Assembly: GCF_004331485.1 (NCBI RefSeq)
Contig: NZ_SJKD01000004.1
Location: 372,001 to 436,000 of the forward strand
Direction of reading: 5' to 3'
Source: Kribbella capetownensis
GTDB taxonomy: Bacteria > Actinomycetota > Actinomycetes > Propionibacteriales > Kribbellaceae
DNA: 64,000 nucleotides
The notes under the pieces were generated by a model. That model did no database searches, had not been told where the DNA came from, and was given only the letters and a program-made list of their open reading frames with translations. Made by a program: the position numbers and the translations under genes. How positions within the stretch are numbered: position 1 is the first letter of the stretch; each line of letters opens with the position of its first letter. This document shows positions 8,961 to 17,634 of this stretch, piece after piece.

Positions 8961-9955
8961 GACGTCACCTCCTGGACGGGCTCGGCCGGCTGGGTCTGGC
9001 CCGGGGCGTGCAGCAGGCAGCGCGCCTGGATCGGACCGACCTGGTAGAGCTCAGGCTCGATCTTCGGACAGTCCTCGAACGCCACTGGGCAGCGCGGATG
9101 GAACCGGCAGCCGCTCGGTGGGTGGGCCAGGTTCGGCGGGGTGCCGGGAATCCCGGTCAGTGGTTGCTTCGGGCCCCGGATCGACGGGAACGCGTCGAGC
9201 AGGCCCTTGCTGTACGGGTGCGCCGGGTGGTCGAAGACCGCGCGGGTGGCGCCGAACTCGACGACCTGACCGGCGTACATCACCATCAGCTGGTCGGAGA
9301 AGTGGCTGACCAGCGACATGTCGTGGGTGACGAAGACGACCGCGAAGCCGAGTTGCTGCTGCAGTTCCTTGATCTGCACCATCAGGGATCGTTGCGCGAC
9401 CACGTCGAGGGCCGAGGTCGGCTCGTCCATGATGATCATGTCGGGGGTGAACAGCAGCGCCATCGCGATCATGGCCCGCTGCCGCATCCCACCGCTGAGC
9501 TGGTGTGGATAGCTCCTGAGGTGGATCGGGTCGATGCCGACCATCCGCATCACCTCGGCCGGGCGGTCGTCGTCGACCCGCTCGTCGTGCGACATGATCG
9601 CGTCGCGGAACTGGCTGCCGATGCTCTTCACCGGGTTGAGCGCGTTCATCGCGCTCTGCATCACCACGGAGTAGTCCCGCCAGCGCAACGCGGCCAGCTT
9701 CTTCTCGTTCATCGCGACGAGGTCCTGGCCCTGGAAGTGCACGCTGCCGCCGGTGATGGCGGCCGGTGGGCTCAGCAACTGGGCGATGGCGAACAGCAGC
9801 GTCGACTTGCCGCAGCCCGACTCGCCGACCACCCCGACGAACTCACCGGCGTGGACGTCGAGATCCACCGAGTCGACCGCGACGACCGGGCTGCTGCCGG
9901 TGTCGTACTCGACGGTGAGATCGCGGACCTCAAGAATTGGCTGCTGACTTGGCAC
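8957..9955 (-). CDS. Dpp/Opp-type ABC importer ATPase (DppD-like)
   Basis: About 332 residues from the GTG at 9955: VPSQQPILEVRDLTVEYDTG, Walker A GESGCGKST, signature LSGGMRQRAMIAMAL, Walker B MIIMDEPTSALD and a C-terminal cysteine-bearing extension (PPSGCRFHPRCPVAFEDC). It pairs with the DppF-like subunit. I chose the GTG at 9955 because GGAGG lies five bases ahead and homologous sequence starts there. The frame stays open to 10030, but the additional 25 residues lie inside the permease gene and look unlike the family. It therefore overlaps the permease 3' end by 26 nt. Confidence 0.9.
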   Translation of the reverse strand: MPSQQPILEVRDLTVEYDTGSSPVVAVDSVDLDVHAGEFVGVVGESGCGKSTLLFAIAQLLSPPAAITGGSVHFQGQDLVAMNEKKLAALRWRDYSVVMQSAMNALNPVKSIGSQFRDAIMSHDERVDDDRPAEVMRMVGIDPIHLRSYPHQLSGGMRQRAMIAMALLFTPDMIIMDEPTSALDVVAQRSLMVQIKELQQQLGFAVVFVTHDMSLVSHFSDQLMVMYAGQVVEFGATRAVFDHPAHPYSKGLLDAFPSIRGPKQPLTGIPGTPPNLAHPPSGCRFHPRCPVAFEDCPKIEPELYQVGPIQARCLLHAPGQTQPAEPVQEVTS

Positions 9956-10868
9956 GTCGCCTCCGAACCGGCCGCAGTGCGGGGTTGCTGATCTCGTCGA
10001 ACGCATAGTTGAGCAGGGCAAAGGAAACACCGAGCAGCGCGACCGCCAGACCTGGCGACAGCGCCCACGCCGGCAGTCCGTTCACCAGGGCGCCCTGGTT
10101 CTGCGCCCAGTAGAGCATCGTGCCCCAGCTGAGTGAGTTGGGATCGCCGAGCCCGAGGAACTGCAGGCCGGCCGCGGTCAGTACGGCGTACAAGGCGGCA
10201 CCGAGGAAGTTCGCCACGATCAGCGAGATCATCGTCGGCAACACCTCGACCACGATGATGTACGACCGGCGCTCGCCGCGGACCCGGGCCGACTCGAGGA
10301 AGTCCCGGTTGCGCAGCGACAACGCCTGCGCGCGCATCTGTCTGGCGCCGTACGACCAGCCGGTGAGGATCAGCACGATGATGATCACGGTCAGGTTGCC
10401 CTTGCCGGCGTACGTCGCCAGCACGATGATCAGCGGGAACGTCGGCAGCACCAGGAAGATGTCGGTCATCATCGACAGCACGTTGTCCGCGGCGCCGCCC
10501 AGGTAGGCGGCCGAGACCCCGATGATCACGGACAGGATCGTGGCGCCGAGGCCGGCGATGACCGCGATGACCAGCGACTCGCGGGTGCTGTAGATCAGCT
10601 CGGCGTACACGTCCTGGCCGAGGCCGGTGGTGCCGAGCCAGTGTGCGGACGAAGGTCCCTGCAACGGCAGGTCACCGATCGCCTGTGGGTCGCCCTTGAG
10701 CCACGGGACGAACAGCTTCGGGACGGCGGCCAGCAGGACGAACAGCACCAGCAAGGCCGCCCCCAGCATGGCCTTGCGGTTGTGCAGGATCGCCCGGAAG
10801 ATGCCGCCCCGCGGGCGGCGGGTCGCACTGGGTGCCGGTGCAGCGGTGCCGGCGACGATCGCGCTCAT
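9930..10868 (-). CDS. Dpp/Opp-type ABC importer permease (DppC-like)
   Basis: 312 residues. The N-terminal region has one membrane helix after a charged leader (RGGIFRAILHNRKAMLGAALLVLFVLL), then a binding-protein-dependent permease domain with about five further helices. A typical DppC coupling loop (SARVRGERRSYIIVVEVLPTM) is present. It forms the membrane channel with the DppB-like subunit, three bases upstream. AAGGGG precedes the ATG. The importer's substrate is probably an oligosaccharide or glycoside, since a ROK sugar kinase leads the operon, but peptides cannot be excluded. Confidence 0.92.
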   Translation of the reverse strand: MSAIVAGTAAPAPSATRRPRGGIFRAILHNRKAMLGAALLVLFVLLAAVPKLFVPWLKGDPQAIGDLPLQGPSSAHWLGTTGLGQDVYAELIYSTRESLVIAVIAGLGATILSVIIGVSAAYLGGAADNVLSMMTDIFLVLPTFPLIIVLATYAGKGNLTVIIIVLILTGWSYGARQMRAQALSLRNRDFLESARVRGERRSYIIVVEVLPTMISLIVANFLGAALYAVLTAAGLQFLGLGDPNSLSWGTMLYWAQNQGALVNGLPAWALSPGLAVALLGVSFALLNYAFDEISNPALRPVRRRRAKSAANS

Positions 10869-10871
10869 CGG

Positions 10872-11876
10872 TTACCCCTTCGTCCGGGCTCGTGGGTCGA
10901 GCAGGAACACCGCGAAGTCGCAGAGCAGGACACAGATCAAGACGGCGAGCGTCACCAGCAGGAACAAGGCCTGCAGCAGTGGGTAGTCCGTGCTCACCGT
11001 GGCGTTGTAGAACATGTAACCCAGTCCGGGGTAGTTGAAGACGTACTCGACCAGGATCGTGCCGGAGATGACGAAACCGAGTGACATCGCGAAACCGGAC
11101 AGGTTGGGCAGGAATGCGTTCCGGCCGGCGTAGCCGAACATGATCTTCCGGCTCGGGATGCCCTTGGCGCGGGCCATCCGGACGTAGTCCTCGGCCAGCG
11201 TGGTGACCATGTTGTTGCGCATGGTCAGGATCCAGCCGCCGACCGCGGTGATCAGGATCGTGGCGGCCGGCAGGATGCCGTGCTTGATCACGCTGCCGGC
11301 GAACTCCGCGTTGAAGCCTGGTGTCAGCCCCTGGTCGTAGTTGAAGTCGTTGGGCAGGATCGGGTTGTCGCCGATCGCAAAGATCGAGATCAGTAGCAGC
11401 GCCACCCAGAAGTACGGCAGCGCCGAGGTGACGATGAAGACCGGCGGCACGACCCCGTCGATGAGCCCACCGCGCCGCCAGCCGGCGATCGTGCCGATCA
11501 GGGTGCCGATCGCGAACGCCAGCACGGTGGTGATGCCGACCAGACCGAGGGTCCATGGCAGCGCGTCGCCGATCAGGGTCGTCACCGGGACACCGAGGCT
11601 GCTGCCGACCGACACGCCCCAGTGCCCGGTGACCATCGATTTCAGGTACTCGCCGTACTGCAACACGATGTTCTTGTCCGGATCGAAGCCGAACTCGGCC
11701 AGCACCGTCCGCAACTGCTCCGGCGTGACGACCGAGCCCCCCTTGCTGAGCCGCTCCCGCAATGCCTCCTCGGGACTGCCGGGCATCATCCGCGGGATGA
11801 AGAAGTTCAGCGTCATCGCCGCCCAGAGAGTGAGCACGAAGAACCCGATACGACGGATCAGGTATCGCACAGCCAC
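10872..11876 (-). CDS. Dpp/Opp-type ABC importer permease (DppB-like)
   Basis: 334 residues, starting MAVRYLIRRIGFFVLTLWAA, which is the standard N-terminal helix of DppB/OppB permeases, followed by an extracytoplasmic segment (PGSPEEALRERLSKGG) and the permease core. The coupling loop MVTTLAEDYVRMARAKGIP fits the family. GTG start with GGAG five bases ahead. It is the first membrane gene after the binding protein and is followed after three bases by the DppC-like gene. Confidence 0.92.
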   Translation of the reverse strand: MAVRYLIRRIGFFVLTLWAAMTLNFFIPRMMPGSPEEALRERLSKGGSVVTPEQLRTVLAEFGFDPDKNIVLQYGEYLKSMVTGHWGVSVGSSLGVPVTTLIGDALPWTLGLVGITTVLAFAIGTLIGTIAGWRRGGLIDGVVPPVFIVTSALPYFWVALLLISIFAIGDNPILPNDFNYDQGLTPGFNAEFAGSVIKHGILPAATILITAVGGWILTMRNNMVTTLAEDYVRMARAKGIPSRKIMFGYAGRNAFLPNLSGFAMSLGFVISGTILVEYVFNYPGLGYMFYNATVSTDYPLLQALFLLVTLAVLICVLLCDFAVFLLDPRARTKG

Positions 11877-11912
11877 CAGCTCCTCGTGCTCACTCTTGCC
11901 ACGTTTCCTTCC

Positions 11913-11944
11913 TGCTTACTTCTGGGCCTGCTTAGTTCTGGGCC
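11913..11944. repeat. 16-bp tandem duplication across a stop codon
   Basis: Two adjacent 16-bp units (11913-11928 and 11929-11944) differ at one base. The second unit contains the last codons and TAA stop of the solute-binding protein; the first repeats them just after the stop. It looks like a small slippage duplication in the 3' end of the gene. Confidence 0.7.
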
Positions 11945-13644
11945 GACTTCGAGTACAGGTTCGCCAGCACCTGCCCGGCGTCCGGGATGTTGTACGGCGC
12001 CGGCTGGGCGTACGGGTTGTCCTGCGTCGGCCAGCCCTCGATGTCCTTGGTGTTGTACTGGTACCAGTCGACCGACTCGGTGGTCGGGATGAGCGGCACG
12101 TCCTTGATCATGTACCCGGAGATCTGCTTGATCAGCTTGACCTGGGTGTCGGGGTCGGCGCTCGCGTACTGGTCGAACAGCTTGTCGACGTCGGGGTTGA
12201 TGTAGCGCGAGTAGTTGCTGTTGGCCTGCTTGCCGATCGGGGCGGTGTTCTTCGAGTACAGCAGCTGCCGCAGCTCGTAGTACGGCGAGGGTCCGCCGGA
12301 CAGGCTGGAGTACGCGAGGTCGTAGTCACCGGTGTAGAGCTTCTGGTTGTACGACTGCTGCTGCAGGTCCTGGGTGGTCAGCTCGATCCCGACGGCGGCG
12401 AGCTGCTGCTTGACGACCGCCAGGGACGCGTCCCAGTCGGTGTAGCCGGTGACGCTGATGACGTTCAGCTTGAGCGGGTTCGACGAGCTGTAGCCGGCGC
12501 TGGCCAGCAACTGCTTGGCCTTCTCCGGGTTCGGCTTGTCGTAGCCGGCCGCCGTCAGTGCGTCCTTGTCGAAGTACTTGTCGAAGGTCGGGGTGACGAC
12601 GCCGGTCTGGTTGGCGGCCGGCTGGTAGCCGCTCTCACCGATCTTCGAGATCTGCTCGCGGTCGAGCGCGTAGGCGATCGCCTGCCGGACAGCCAGGTTG
12701 CTGGTCACCTTGTGCGACGGATCGAGGTTCGGGACGAGTGCGACGTTCGCGGTCGGCGGGAACCAGTAGTTGTTCTCCGGCGACTTCGACTTGTAGAACT
12801 TGTCGATGTTCGGGATGTACTGGCCACCCCACTGCGCCTTGCCGCTGGCCAGGTCGAGGTTGGCCGGGTTGTTGTCCAGGTAGGCCGGGTACTGCACCTT
12901 CGACAGGTACGGCTTGCCCGGCTGCCAGTAGCTGCCGTTGGCGGCGTAGGTGATGTTGTTGCTGGAGCAGGACTCGACCGTGAACGGCCCGGTGCCGACC
13001 GGCTTCGGATCCGCCCAGGTGGCCGGCTTGGACGCCGCTTCACCGGTGGACCAGATGTGCTTGGGCACGATGTTGACCTGGTTGGCGAAGTTGAAGAAGT
13101 ACGGCTCCGCCGGTGCCTTGAACTTCATCGTGACCTTGTTGCCGGCCGCGGTGACGCTGGTCAGTCCGGCGCCGGTCCACAGCGCGTACAGGTCGAGAGC
13201 CGGCTGCTGCTTCATCAGGTTGAAGGTGTAGACCACATCGTCGGCGCTGAACGGCTGTCCGTCACTCCACTTCACGCCGTCGCGGATGGTGAAGTCGATC
13301 GAGTCCTTCGTCGGCGACCAGGTGAAGGCCGAGGCCAGCATGGGCGTGGTGGCCCCGCTCTTGAGCACGTTGACGAAGACCAGGGGCTCGTAGACGAAGC
13401 CGCCCGCCACGCCGTTGACCGACGGGTTGAACGGGTTGAACTGGCAAGGCCAGGTCTGACCGCCGACGTTGGCGATCGTGACGACGCCACCCTTCTTGAA
13501 CTGCCCGGTGCTGCCGCCGCTGCTCGTCGAGGACGACGGGTTGCTGGACGCACTCCCGATCGGCTTGTCGCCGCCGCCACAGCCCGCGGCGGCCAGTATG
13601 CCGACCGCCATGGTGGCGACGGCGATCCGTTTGATGCCCCTCAT
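11932..13644 (-). CDS. Family 5 solute-binding lipoprotein (Dpp/Opp/oligosaccharide type)
   Basis: 570 residues with a lipoprotein signal peptide: MRGIKRIAVATMAVGILAAAGC, lipidated at C22, then a Gly/Ser linker. The mature part is a large family 5 extracytoplasmic binding protein (for example FTIRDGVKWSDGQPFSADDVVYTF, quoted in two parts in the protein). It captures the substrate outside the cell and delivers it to the DppBCDF-like importer encoded downstream. It follows the ROK kinase gene by 31 bp. AAAGG precedes the start. A 16-bp tandem duplication spans its stop codon (separate entry). Family 5 proteins bind peptides but also cello- and other oligosaccharides; the kinase neighbour favours a sugar. 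Confidence 0.92.
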   Translation of the reverse strand: MRGIKRIAVATMAVGILAAAGCGGGDKPIGSASSNPSSSTSSGGSTGQFKKGGVVTIANVGGQTWPCQFNPFNPSVNGVAGGFVYEPLVFVNVLKSGATTPMLASAFTWSPTKDSIDFTIRDGVKWSDGQPFSADDVVYTFNLMKQQPALDLYALWTGAGLTSVTAAGNKVTMKFKAPAEPYFFNFANQVNIVPKHIWSTGEAASKPATWADPKPVGTGPFTVESCSSNNITYAANGSYWQPGKPYLSKVQYPAYLDNNPANLDLASGKAQWGGQYIPNIDKFYKSKSPENNYWFPPTANVALVPNLDPSHKVTSNLAVRQAIAYALDREQISKIGESGYQPAANQTGVVTPTFDKYFDKDALTAAGYDKPNPEKAKQLLASAGYSSSNPLKLNVISVTGYTDWDASLAVVKQQLAAVGIELTTQDLQQQSYNQKLYTGDYDLAYSSLSGGPSPYYELRQLLYSKNTAPIGKQANSNYSRYINPDVDKLFDQYASADPDTQVKLIKQISGYMIKDVPLIPTTESVDWYQYNTKDIEGWPTQDNPYAQPAPYNIPDAGQVLANLYSKSAQN

Positions 13645-13675
13645 CGTCTCTGCCTTTCACTCCTCGATCTCATGG

Positions 13676-14608
13676 TCATGCGAATGCCTCCGCACCGAGG
13701 ACCGCGCCCGCGGCCTCGACTCCGAGGGCGAGTGCGCCCACCAGCGGCGCGTCCGAAGGGAATCGGGCCAGCTCCAGTTCCGGTGGGAACGGGACGGCCG
13801 CGTCGAGTGCCCGGCGCAGTTCGGGACCGATCCGGTCCCAGGAACCGACCAGGCCGCCACCGACAACGATGCGGGCCGGGTCGAGGGCGATGGCGAGGTT
13901 GACGACGTGCATCGCCAGCTCGCGGTTGAACTCGTCGGTGAGGACGGCGGCATCCGGCTGGGTCGCCGACCGGGTGAAGACGTCCGCCGCCGATACCCGC
14001 TGTCCGAGCCGGGTGCTGCCGGTTGCCTCGAGTGCTTGGCCGCTGACGACATCCTCGAGGATCGTGCGCTGCGCCGGCTCGATCCAAACATCCGCGGCGG
14101 TCCGCAGGTTGTAGGCGATCTCTCCGGACGCGCGGTGCGCACCGGAGATGACCGTGCCTCCGGCAACGATCGCTACCGCGAGGCCGGTGCCGAGGTTGAG
14201 GTAGATGCCCGGATCGCAACCGGCCAACGCACCCCACCGCACCTCGGCGGCAGCCGCGGCCTTCACATCGGTCCCGAGCAGGACAGGTACGTCGGGGAAC
14301 GCCTCCCGCACCATCCGGCCGAAGGGGAGTTCACCCCAGCCGGGAAACGTCGGCGCGAGCTCGACGTGGTCGTCGTACGGAATCCCGAGCGTCGCCGCGC
14401 CGACCGCCGCGAGTTCCCCGTCCGCAGCGACCTCCGCCAACAGTTCCTGGGCCGCGGTCAGACCGCGTCGCATTGCCGCCTCGGCTCCTGCCTCGGCCAG
14501 ACTGTCGATGGTGGTCGTGCCGAGACGCCGGCCGGACAGGTCGCCGACCGCGACGGCGATCTTCGTCCCGCCGAAGTCGAGACCGAGCACAACCGGGGTA
14601 CGAATCAT
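13676..14608 (-). CDS. ROK-family sugar kinase (glucokinase-like)
   Basis: 310 residues. The N-terminus MIRTPVVLGLDFGGTKIAV holds the ROK phosphate-binding motif (DFGGTK, residues 11-16). A later LLGTDVKAAAAAE block retains the catalytic-type aspartate but has TD instead of the usual ND, and GAHRASGEIAYN replaces the usual GaAGEiGH. The CxCGxxGCxE zinc motif found in many ROK proteins is absent. It probably phosphorylates a hexose released from the imported substrate, using ATP in the cytoplasm; substrate is uncertain. It leads the minus-strand importer operon and is divergent from a ROK regulator, with a palindromic operator between them. GGTGGAG lies about 10 bases ahead of the ATG. Confidence 0.85.
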   Translation of the reverse strand: MIRTPVVLGLDFGGTKIAVAVGDLSGRRLGTTTIDSLAEAGAEAAMRRGLTAAQELLAEVAADGELAAVGAATLGIPYDDHVELAPTFPGWGELPFGRMVREAFPDVPVLLGTDVKAAAAAEVRWGALAGCDPGIYLNLGTGLAVAIVAGGTVISGAHRASGEIAYNLRTAADVWIEPAQRTILEDVVSGQALEATGSTRLGQRVSAADVFTRSATQPDAAVLTDEFNRELAMHVVNLAIALDPARIVVGGGLVGSWDRIGPELRRALDAAVPFPPELELARFPSDAPLVGALALGVEAAGAVLGAEAFA

Positions 14609-14643
14609 GGGCTGGCAACTCCACCGTGCCGTCCAATAGAATC

Positions 14644-14657
14644 GTTAGGAAACTAAC
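14644..14657. promoter_or_regulatory. Candidate ROK repressor operator
   Basis: Perfect inverted repeat GTTAG-GAAA-CTAAC in an AT-rich patch, 36 bp ahead of the ROK kinase and about 70 bp ahead of the ROK regulator. The position suits a repressor controlling the kinase-importer operon and perhaps its own gene. Binding is inferred from symmetry and context. Confidence 0.55.
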
Positions 14658-14726
14658 TTAACAATCCTGGCGGGCACAAGGCCCAACTTTGCAGCTTGAC
14701 CAATTCGCGACCCAAAGGAGACCGAC

Positions 14727-15929
14727 GTGACGGTTGTCGCCGGAGGTGCCGCCGCAGCCCGCCCGCAGCTGATTCGCGCGATCAACGAGCAGGTGCTGCT
14801 GGAGCACATCCGGCGGTCTGGTCCGGTGTCCCGGACGGAGCTGGCCACGCTGACCGGTCTGTCGAAGCCGACGGTCTCTGCGGCCCTGGCCACCATAGAA
14901 CGTGGCGGGTTGGTGCATGCGTCCGGCCAGCGGACCGGCGTCCCCGGTCCGGCCGCGCGGCTGTACGACGTACGCCCGGAGGCAGGGTTCGTTCTTGGTC
15001 TCGATGTCGGACGCGAGTTCCTGCGTGGAGCGATCGCGGATCTGCGGGGCACTGTGCGTTGCCGACTCAGCGTGCGTACGAAAGCAGTGCGCGAGATGGC
15101 TCGGGTCCAGGAGCTTGCCGATCTCGCGGCGACGCTGCTGGACGAAGCAGGCATCACCGCGTCGCAGCTCACCCAGACGGTGATCGGAAGTCCGGGTGTC
15201 TACGATCCGAAGCGCGACACTCTGACGTTGACCGGGCGCCTGTCGGGTTGGGATTCGCCCGCGGTGTTGCCGGCGCTGCGCGAGCGGTTCGGTCCGACGT
15301 TGATGATCGAGAACGACGTGGACGCGGCCGCCCTGGCCGAGCGGGTCCACGGTCATGGTCGCGATGTCGACAGCTTCGCGTTCGTGTCAGTCGGTACGGG
15401 TATCGGTATGGGCTTGGTGCTCGACGGCAAGCTCCGGCACGGCTTCCACGGTGTGGCGGGCGAGATCAGTTACCTGCCGTTCACCGAAGGCAGCGGCAGC
15501 GATGCGCGGGACGCACGCAAGCGGGGGAGCTTCGACGCGTCGGCGTCGGCCGCGGCCGTGGTCAGAGCTGCTCGGCGTGCGGGTGTGCGAGGTGCGACGT
15601 CGGCGGCGAAGGTGTTCGCGGCAGCGGCGCGTGGTGATGTGATCGCAGCCGCGGTGGTGACCGAAGAGGCACTCCTCGTGGCCAAGGCAGTGTGCAGCGT
15701 CATCGCGGTCGTCGACCCCGAGCTGATCGTGCTGGGCGGTGGCATCGGCCAGGCACCGGGCTTCCTCGATGCGGTCGTCGAGCAGTTGCGCCTGCTTTCG
15801 CCAGTGATGCCGGAAGTGAAGATGAGCGTGCTCGCGGCCGACACGGTCGTGGCCGGCTGCGTTGCCGCCGGGCTCGACCGTGCGTGGCAACACCTGCTGG
15901 GCCGGATAGCTCAGCCGGCCACAGCCTGA
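14727..15929 (+). CDS. ROK-family transcriptional repressor (NagC/XylR type)
   Basis: 400 residues. The first 80 form a winged helix-turn-helix (LIRAINEQVLLEHIRRSGPV, then SRTELATLTGLSKPTVSAAL). The rest is a ROK sugar-binding domain with GLDVGRE, a MIENDVDAAALAE motif and VGTGIGMG. The CxCGxxGCxE zinc motif is not seen. It should repress the divergent kinase-importer operon until a sugar or sugar phosphate binds. GTG start with AAAGGAG seven bases ahead. It reads away from the operon it probably controls, with the 14644-14657 palindrome between. Confidence 0.9.
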   Translation: MTVVAGGAAAARPQLIRAINEQVLLEHIRRSGPVSRTELATLTGLSKPTVSAALATIERGGLVHASGQRTGVPGPAARLYDVRPEAGFVLGLDVGREFLRGAIADLRGTVRCRLSVRTKAVREMARVQELADLAATLLDEAGITASQLTQTVIGSPGVYDPKRDTLTLTGRLSGWDSPAVLPALRERFGPTLMIENDVDAAALAERVHGHGRDVDSFAFVSVGTGIGMGLVLDGKLRHGFHGVAGEISYLPFTEGSGSDARDARKRGSFDASASAAAVVRAARRAGVRGATSAAKVFAAAARGDVIAAAVVTEEALLVAKAVCSVIAVVDPELIVLGGGIGQAPGFLDAVVEQLRLLSPVMPEVKMSVLAADTVVAGCVAAGLDRAWQHLLGRIAQPATA

Positions 15930-15943
15930 CGAAGGGGGCGAAC

Positions 15944-15949
15944 TAGGCT
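15944..15949 (+). promoter_or_regulatory. Candidate -10 box (TAGGCT) of a leaderless transcript
   Basis: TAGGCT fits the actinobacterial TANNNT -10 pattern and ends six bases before the GTG at 15956. No ribosome-binding site is seen next to that GTG, so transcription probably begins at the start codon. Confidence 0.45.
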
Positions 15950-15955
15950 GGCGGG

Positions 15956-16375
15956 GTGGACAGTCAGCCGAGTTGGCGCGAGGAACGGCGGGAGGCAGCC
16001 GCCGTCCATGCCGCCGCGCTCGAACGTCGCAGGGCCGCCGAGACCGCGCAGGCCCGCGCACTGCTGACCGACTTCGTCCGGACGATGAAGGAACGAGGCG
16101 TCGAGCCACAGCCGCTGCGGGCACAGGTCACCGGATCGGGAGCCAGCTACCGCACCGGCATCACCGGCTGGTACCTGCGCCGCAACCGCTCTCTCGGTAC
16201 CGACGCCGAGGGCAACTTCTACATCCTCGGTACGCCGGCCAGCCTCAGCGCCCGGCTCTTCGGCGTACGCATCCTGCCCTCCGATCCACCGATCACGGTC
16301 GGCCTGGGCGCTCGCGACGGTGAGTCCATGCCGCTCGCGCAGCTTCTCCAGCTCCGGCTGGACGAGAGCGACTGA
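15956..16375 (+). CDS. Conserved-looking small protein of unknown function
   Basis: 139 residues. Residues 1-45 are strongly charged and helical (REERREAAAVHAAALERRRA), possibly coiled coil. The rest contains a compact segment with GWYLRRNRSLGTDAEGNFYI and a C-terminal SMPLAQLLQLRLDES. There is no signal peptide or membrane helix, so it is probably cytoplasmic. I do not recognise the family. It starts 26 bp after the ROK regulator but appears to have its own promoter and a leaderless mRNA (TAGGCT six bases before GTG), so it may not belong to the sugar locus. Confidence 0.7.
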   Translation: MDSQPSWREERREAAAVHAAALERRRAAETAQARALLTDFVRTMKERGVEPQPLRAQVTGSGASYRTGITGWYLRRNRSLGTDAEGNFYILGTPASLSARLFGVRILPSDPPITVGLGARDGESMPLAQLLQLRLDESD

Positions 16376-16452
16376 CCCGCGTTTCTCCAACCCTGGGTTG
16401 ATCTGTGGGTTGATCTTCCGTTGACGACAGTGATCTGTGCGGGGTCGGAGCC

Positions 16453-16458
16453 TATGGT
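16453..16458 (+). promoter_or_regulatory. Candidate -10 box (TATGGT) of a leaderless transcript
   Basis: TATGGT ends six bases before the GTG of the histidine kinase at 16465, the same geometry as at 15944. No Shine-Dalgarno sequence is seen ahead of the GTG. Confidence 0.45.
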
Positions 16459-16464
16459 CGTTCG

Positions 16465-17634
16465 GTGATCGCCGGAGCCAGAAGTGTGCCCGCGTTGGTG
16501 GCGCTGCGTCACGCCCGGGCCCATCACGAGACGACGTGGCGGTGGCTGCGGCTGGTGGGTCCGCTCATCATAGGGCTGCAGATCATCGTGCTGAGCCAGT
16601 CGGCGCCTGGTCCAGGTCGGCACGGCGAGGGACTGGTGATCTCGGTCGCGATTGCGGCGTTCGCCGCCGGGGCGTTCGGAACCTTCGCCGCTCGGAGCGG
16701 GCCGACCTGGGTGCGATGGCTCTCGATCGCGGTCCTGTTCGTGGCAAGCGTCGTACTGCTGCGGCTGCAGCCGTCCGGGCCGGGAGTGCTCGGGGTGTTC
16801 GTCGCCGTGGCTCTGATCGGGCGCAGGCTTCCGCCGATCCCGGGCACTGCGGTTGTCGGGGCGGGGCTGGCGCTTCTGCTCGTCGGGGGTGATCGGTCGC
16901 CGTTGCCGGCGCTGTTGACCAGCATCGCGATGGCAAGTTTCTACGCCGTGATGCGTCTGGCCGAGCGACTGAGCGAGACCAACGAAGAGGCGGAACGGCT
17001 GCTGCTCGAGCTGGAACGGACCCGCGACGCGCAGGCTCGTGCCGCCGCGCTCGCGGAGCGCCAGCGACTGGCCCGCGAGATGCACGACGTACTCGCGCAC
17101 TCGCTGTCAGGGTTGGTGCTCCAGCTCGAAGGTGCGACTGTGCTGGCCGCCGGCGACGACCGTCTCTCCGGAGTCATCGACCGCGCGCGGCATCTGGCCG
17201 GCTCAGGACTCGACGAGGCCAGGCACGCCATCGGCATGCTCCGCGACGACCAGGCGCTGCCCGGGCCGGGGGAGCTGCCGGCGTTGACCGCTCGGTTCGG
17301 GCACGACACCGGCATCCGGTGCGAACTGACCGTCGTCGGCAACGAGCACGCGCTCGACGCAGACGCCCGGCTGGCCGTCTATCGGGTTGTCCAGGAGTCC
17401 CTGACGAACATCGCGAAGCACGCCACGCGACAACGGTGCGTCACCGTGAAGCTCACCTACGAACCGGGGCTGGCAAGGCTCATCGTCGAGGATTACGGCG
17501 ATCCGGCAACAACCTCGGGTTGTTCCGGCTATGGCCTGACCGGTATGCGTGAACGCGCCGAGCTGCTCGGCGGGCGCCTTGATGCAGGCCCGACGCCGAC
17601 AGGTTTCCGGGTGGAACTGGAGGTGCCGGCATGA
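16465..17634 (+). CDS. NarL-type sensor histidine kinase
   Basis: 389 residues. The N-terminal about 150 residues carry several hydrophobic segments (for example LVGPLIIGLQIIVL), a membrane sensor without a large extracellular domain. A coiled linker leads to a HisKA_3 dimerisation domain, RLAREMHDVLAHSLSGL, with the phospho-accepting H207. A HATPase_c domain follows, with an N box in VQESLTNIAKHA and GYGLTGMRERAELLGG. It autophosphorylates and passes phosphate to the response regulator whose ATG overlaps its stop (ATGA). The convergent DrrAB-like exporter next door is a plausible target, as in many Gram-positive drug-sensing modules (inference). Confidence 0.92.
   Translation: MIAGARSVPALVALRHARAHHETTWRWLRLVGPLIIGLQIIVLSQSAPGPGRHGEGLVISVAIAAFAAGAFGTFAARSGPTWVRWLSIAVLFVASVVLLRLQPSGPGVLGVFVAVALIGRRLPPIPGTAVVGAGLALLLVGGDRSPLPALLTSIAMASFYAVMRLAERLSETNEEAERLLLELERTRDAQARAAALAERQRLAREMHDVLAHSLSGLVLQLEGATVLAAGDDRLSGVIDRARHLAGSGLDEARHAIGMLRDDQALPGPGELPALTARFGHDTGIRCELTVVGNEHALDADARLAVYRVVQESLTNIAKHATRQRCVTVKLTYEPGLARLIVEDYGDPATTSGCSGYGLTGMRERAELLGGRLDAGPTPTGFRVELEVPA

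Noticed and set aside
5820..9047. Long plus-strand open frame opposite the CHAT and DppF genes
   Set aside because: Antisense to two recognisable genes; repetitive Arg/Val/Asp/Gln composition typical of GC-frame artefacts.
11341..13902. Plus-strand open frame opposite the DppB-like permease and binding protein
   Set aside because: Antisense shadow of recognised transporter genes.
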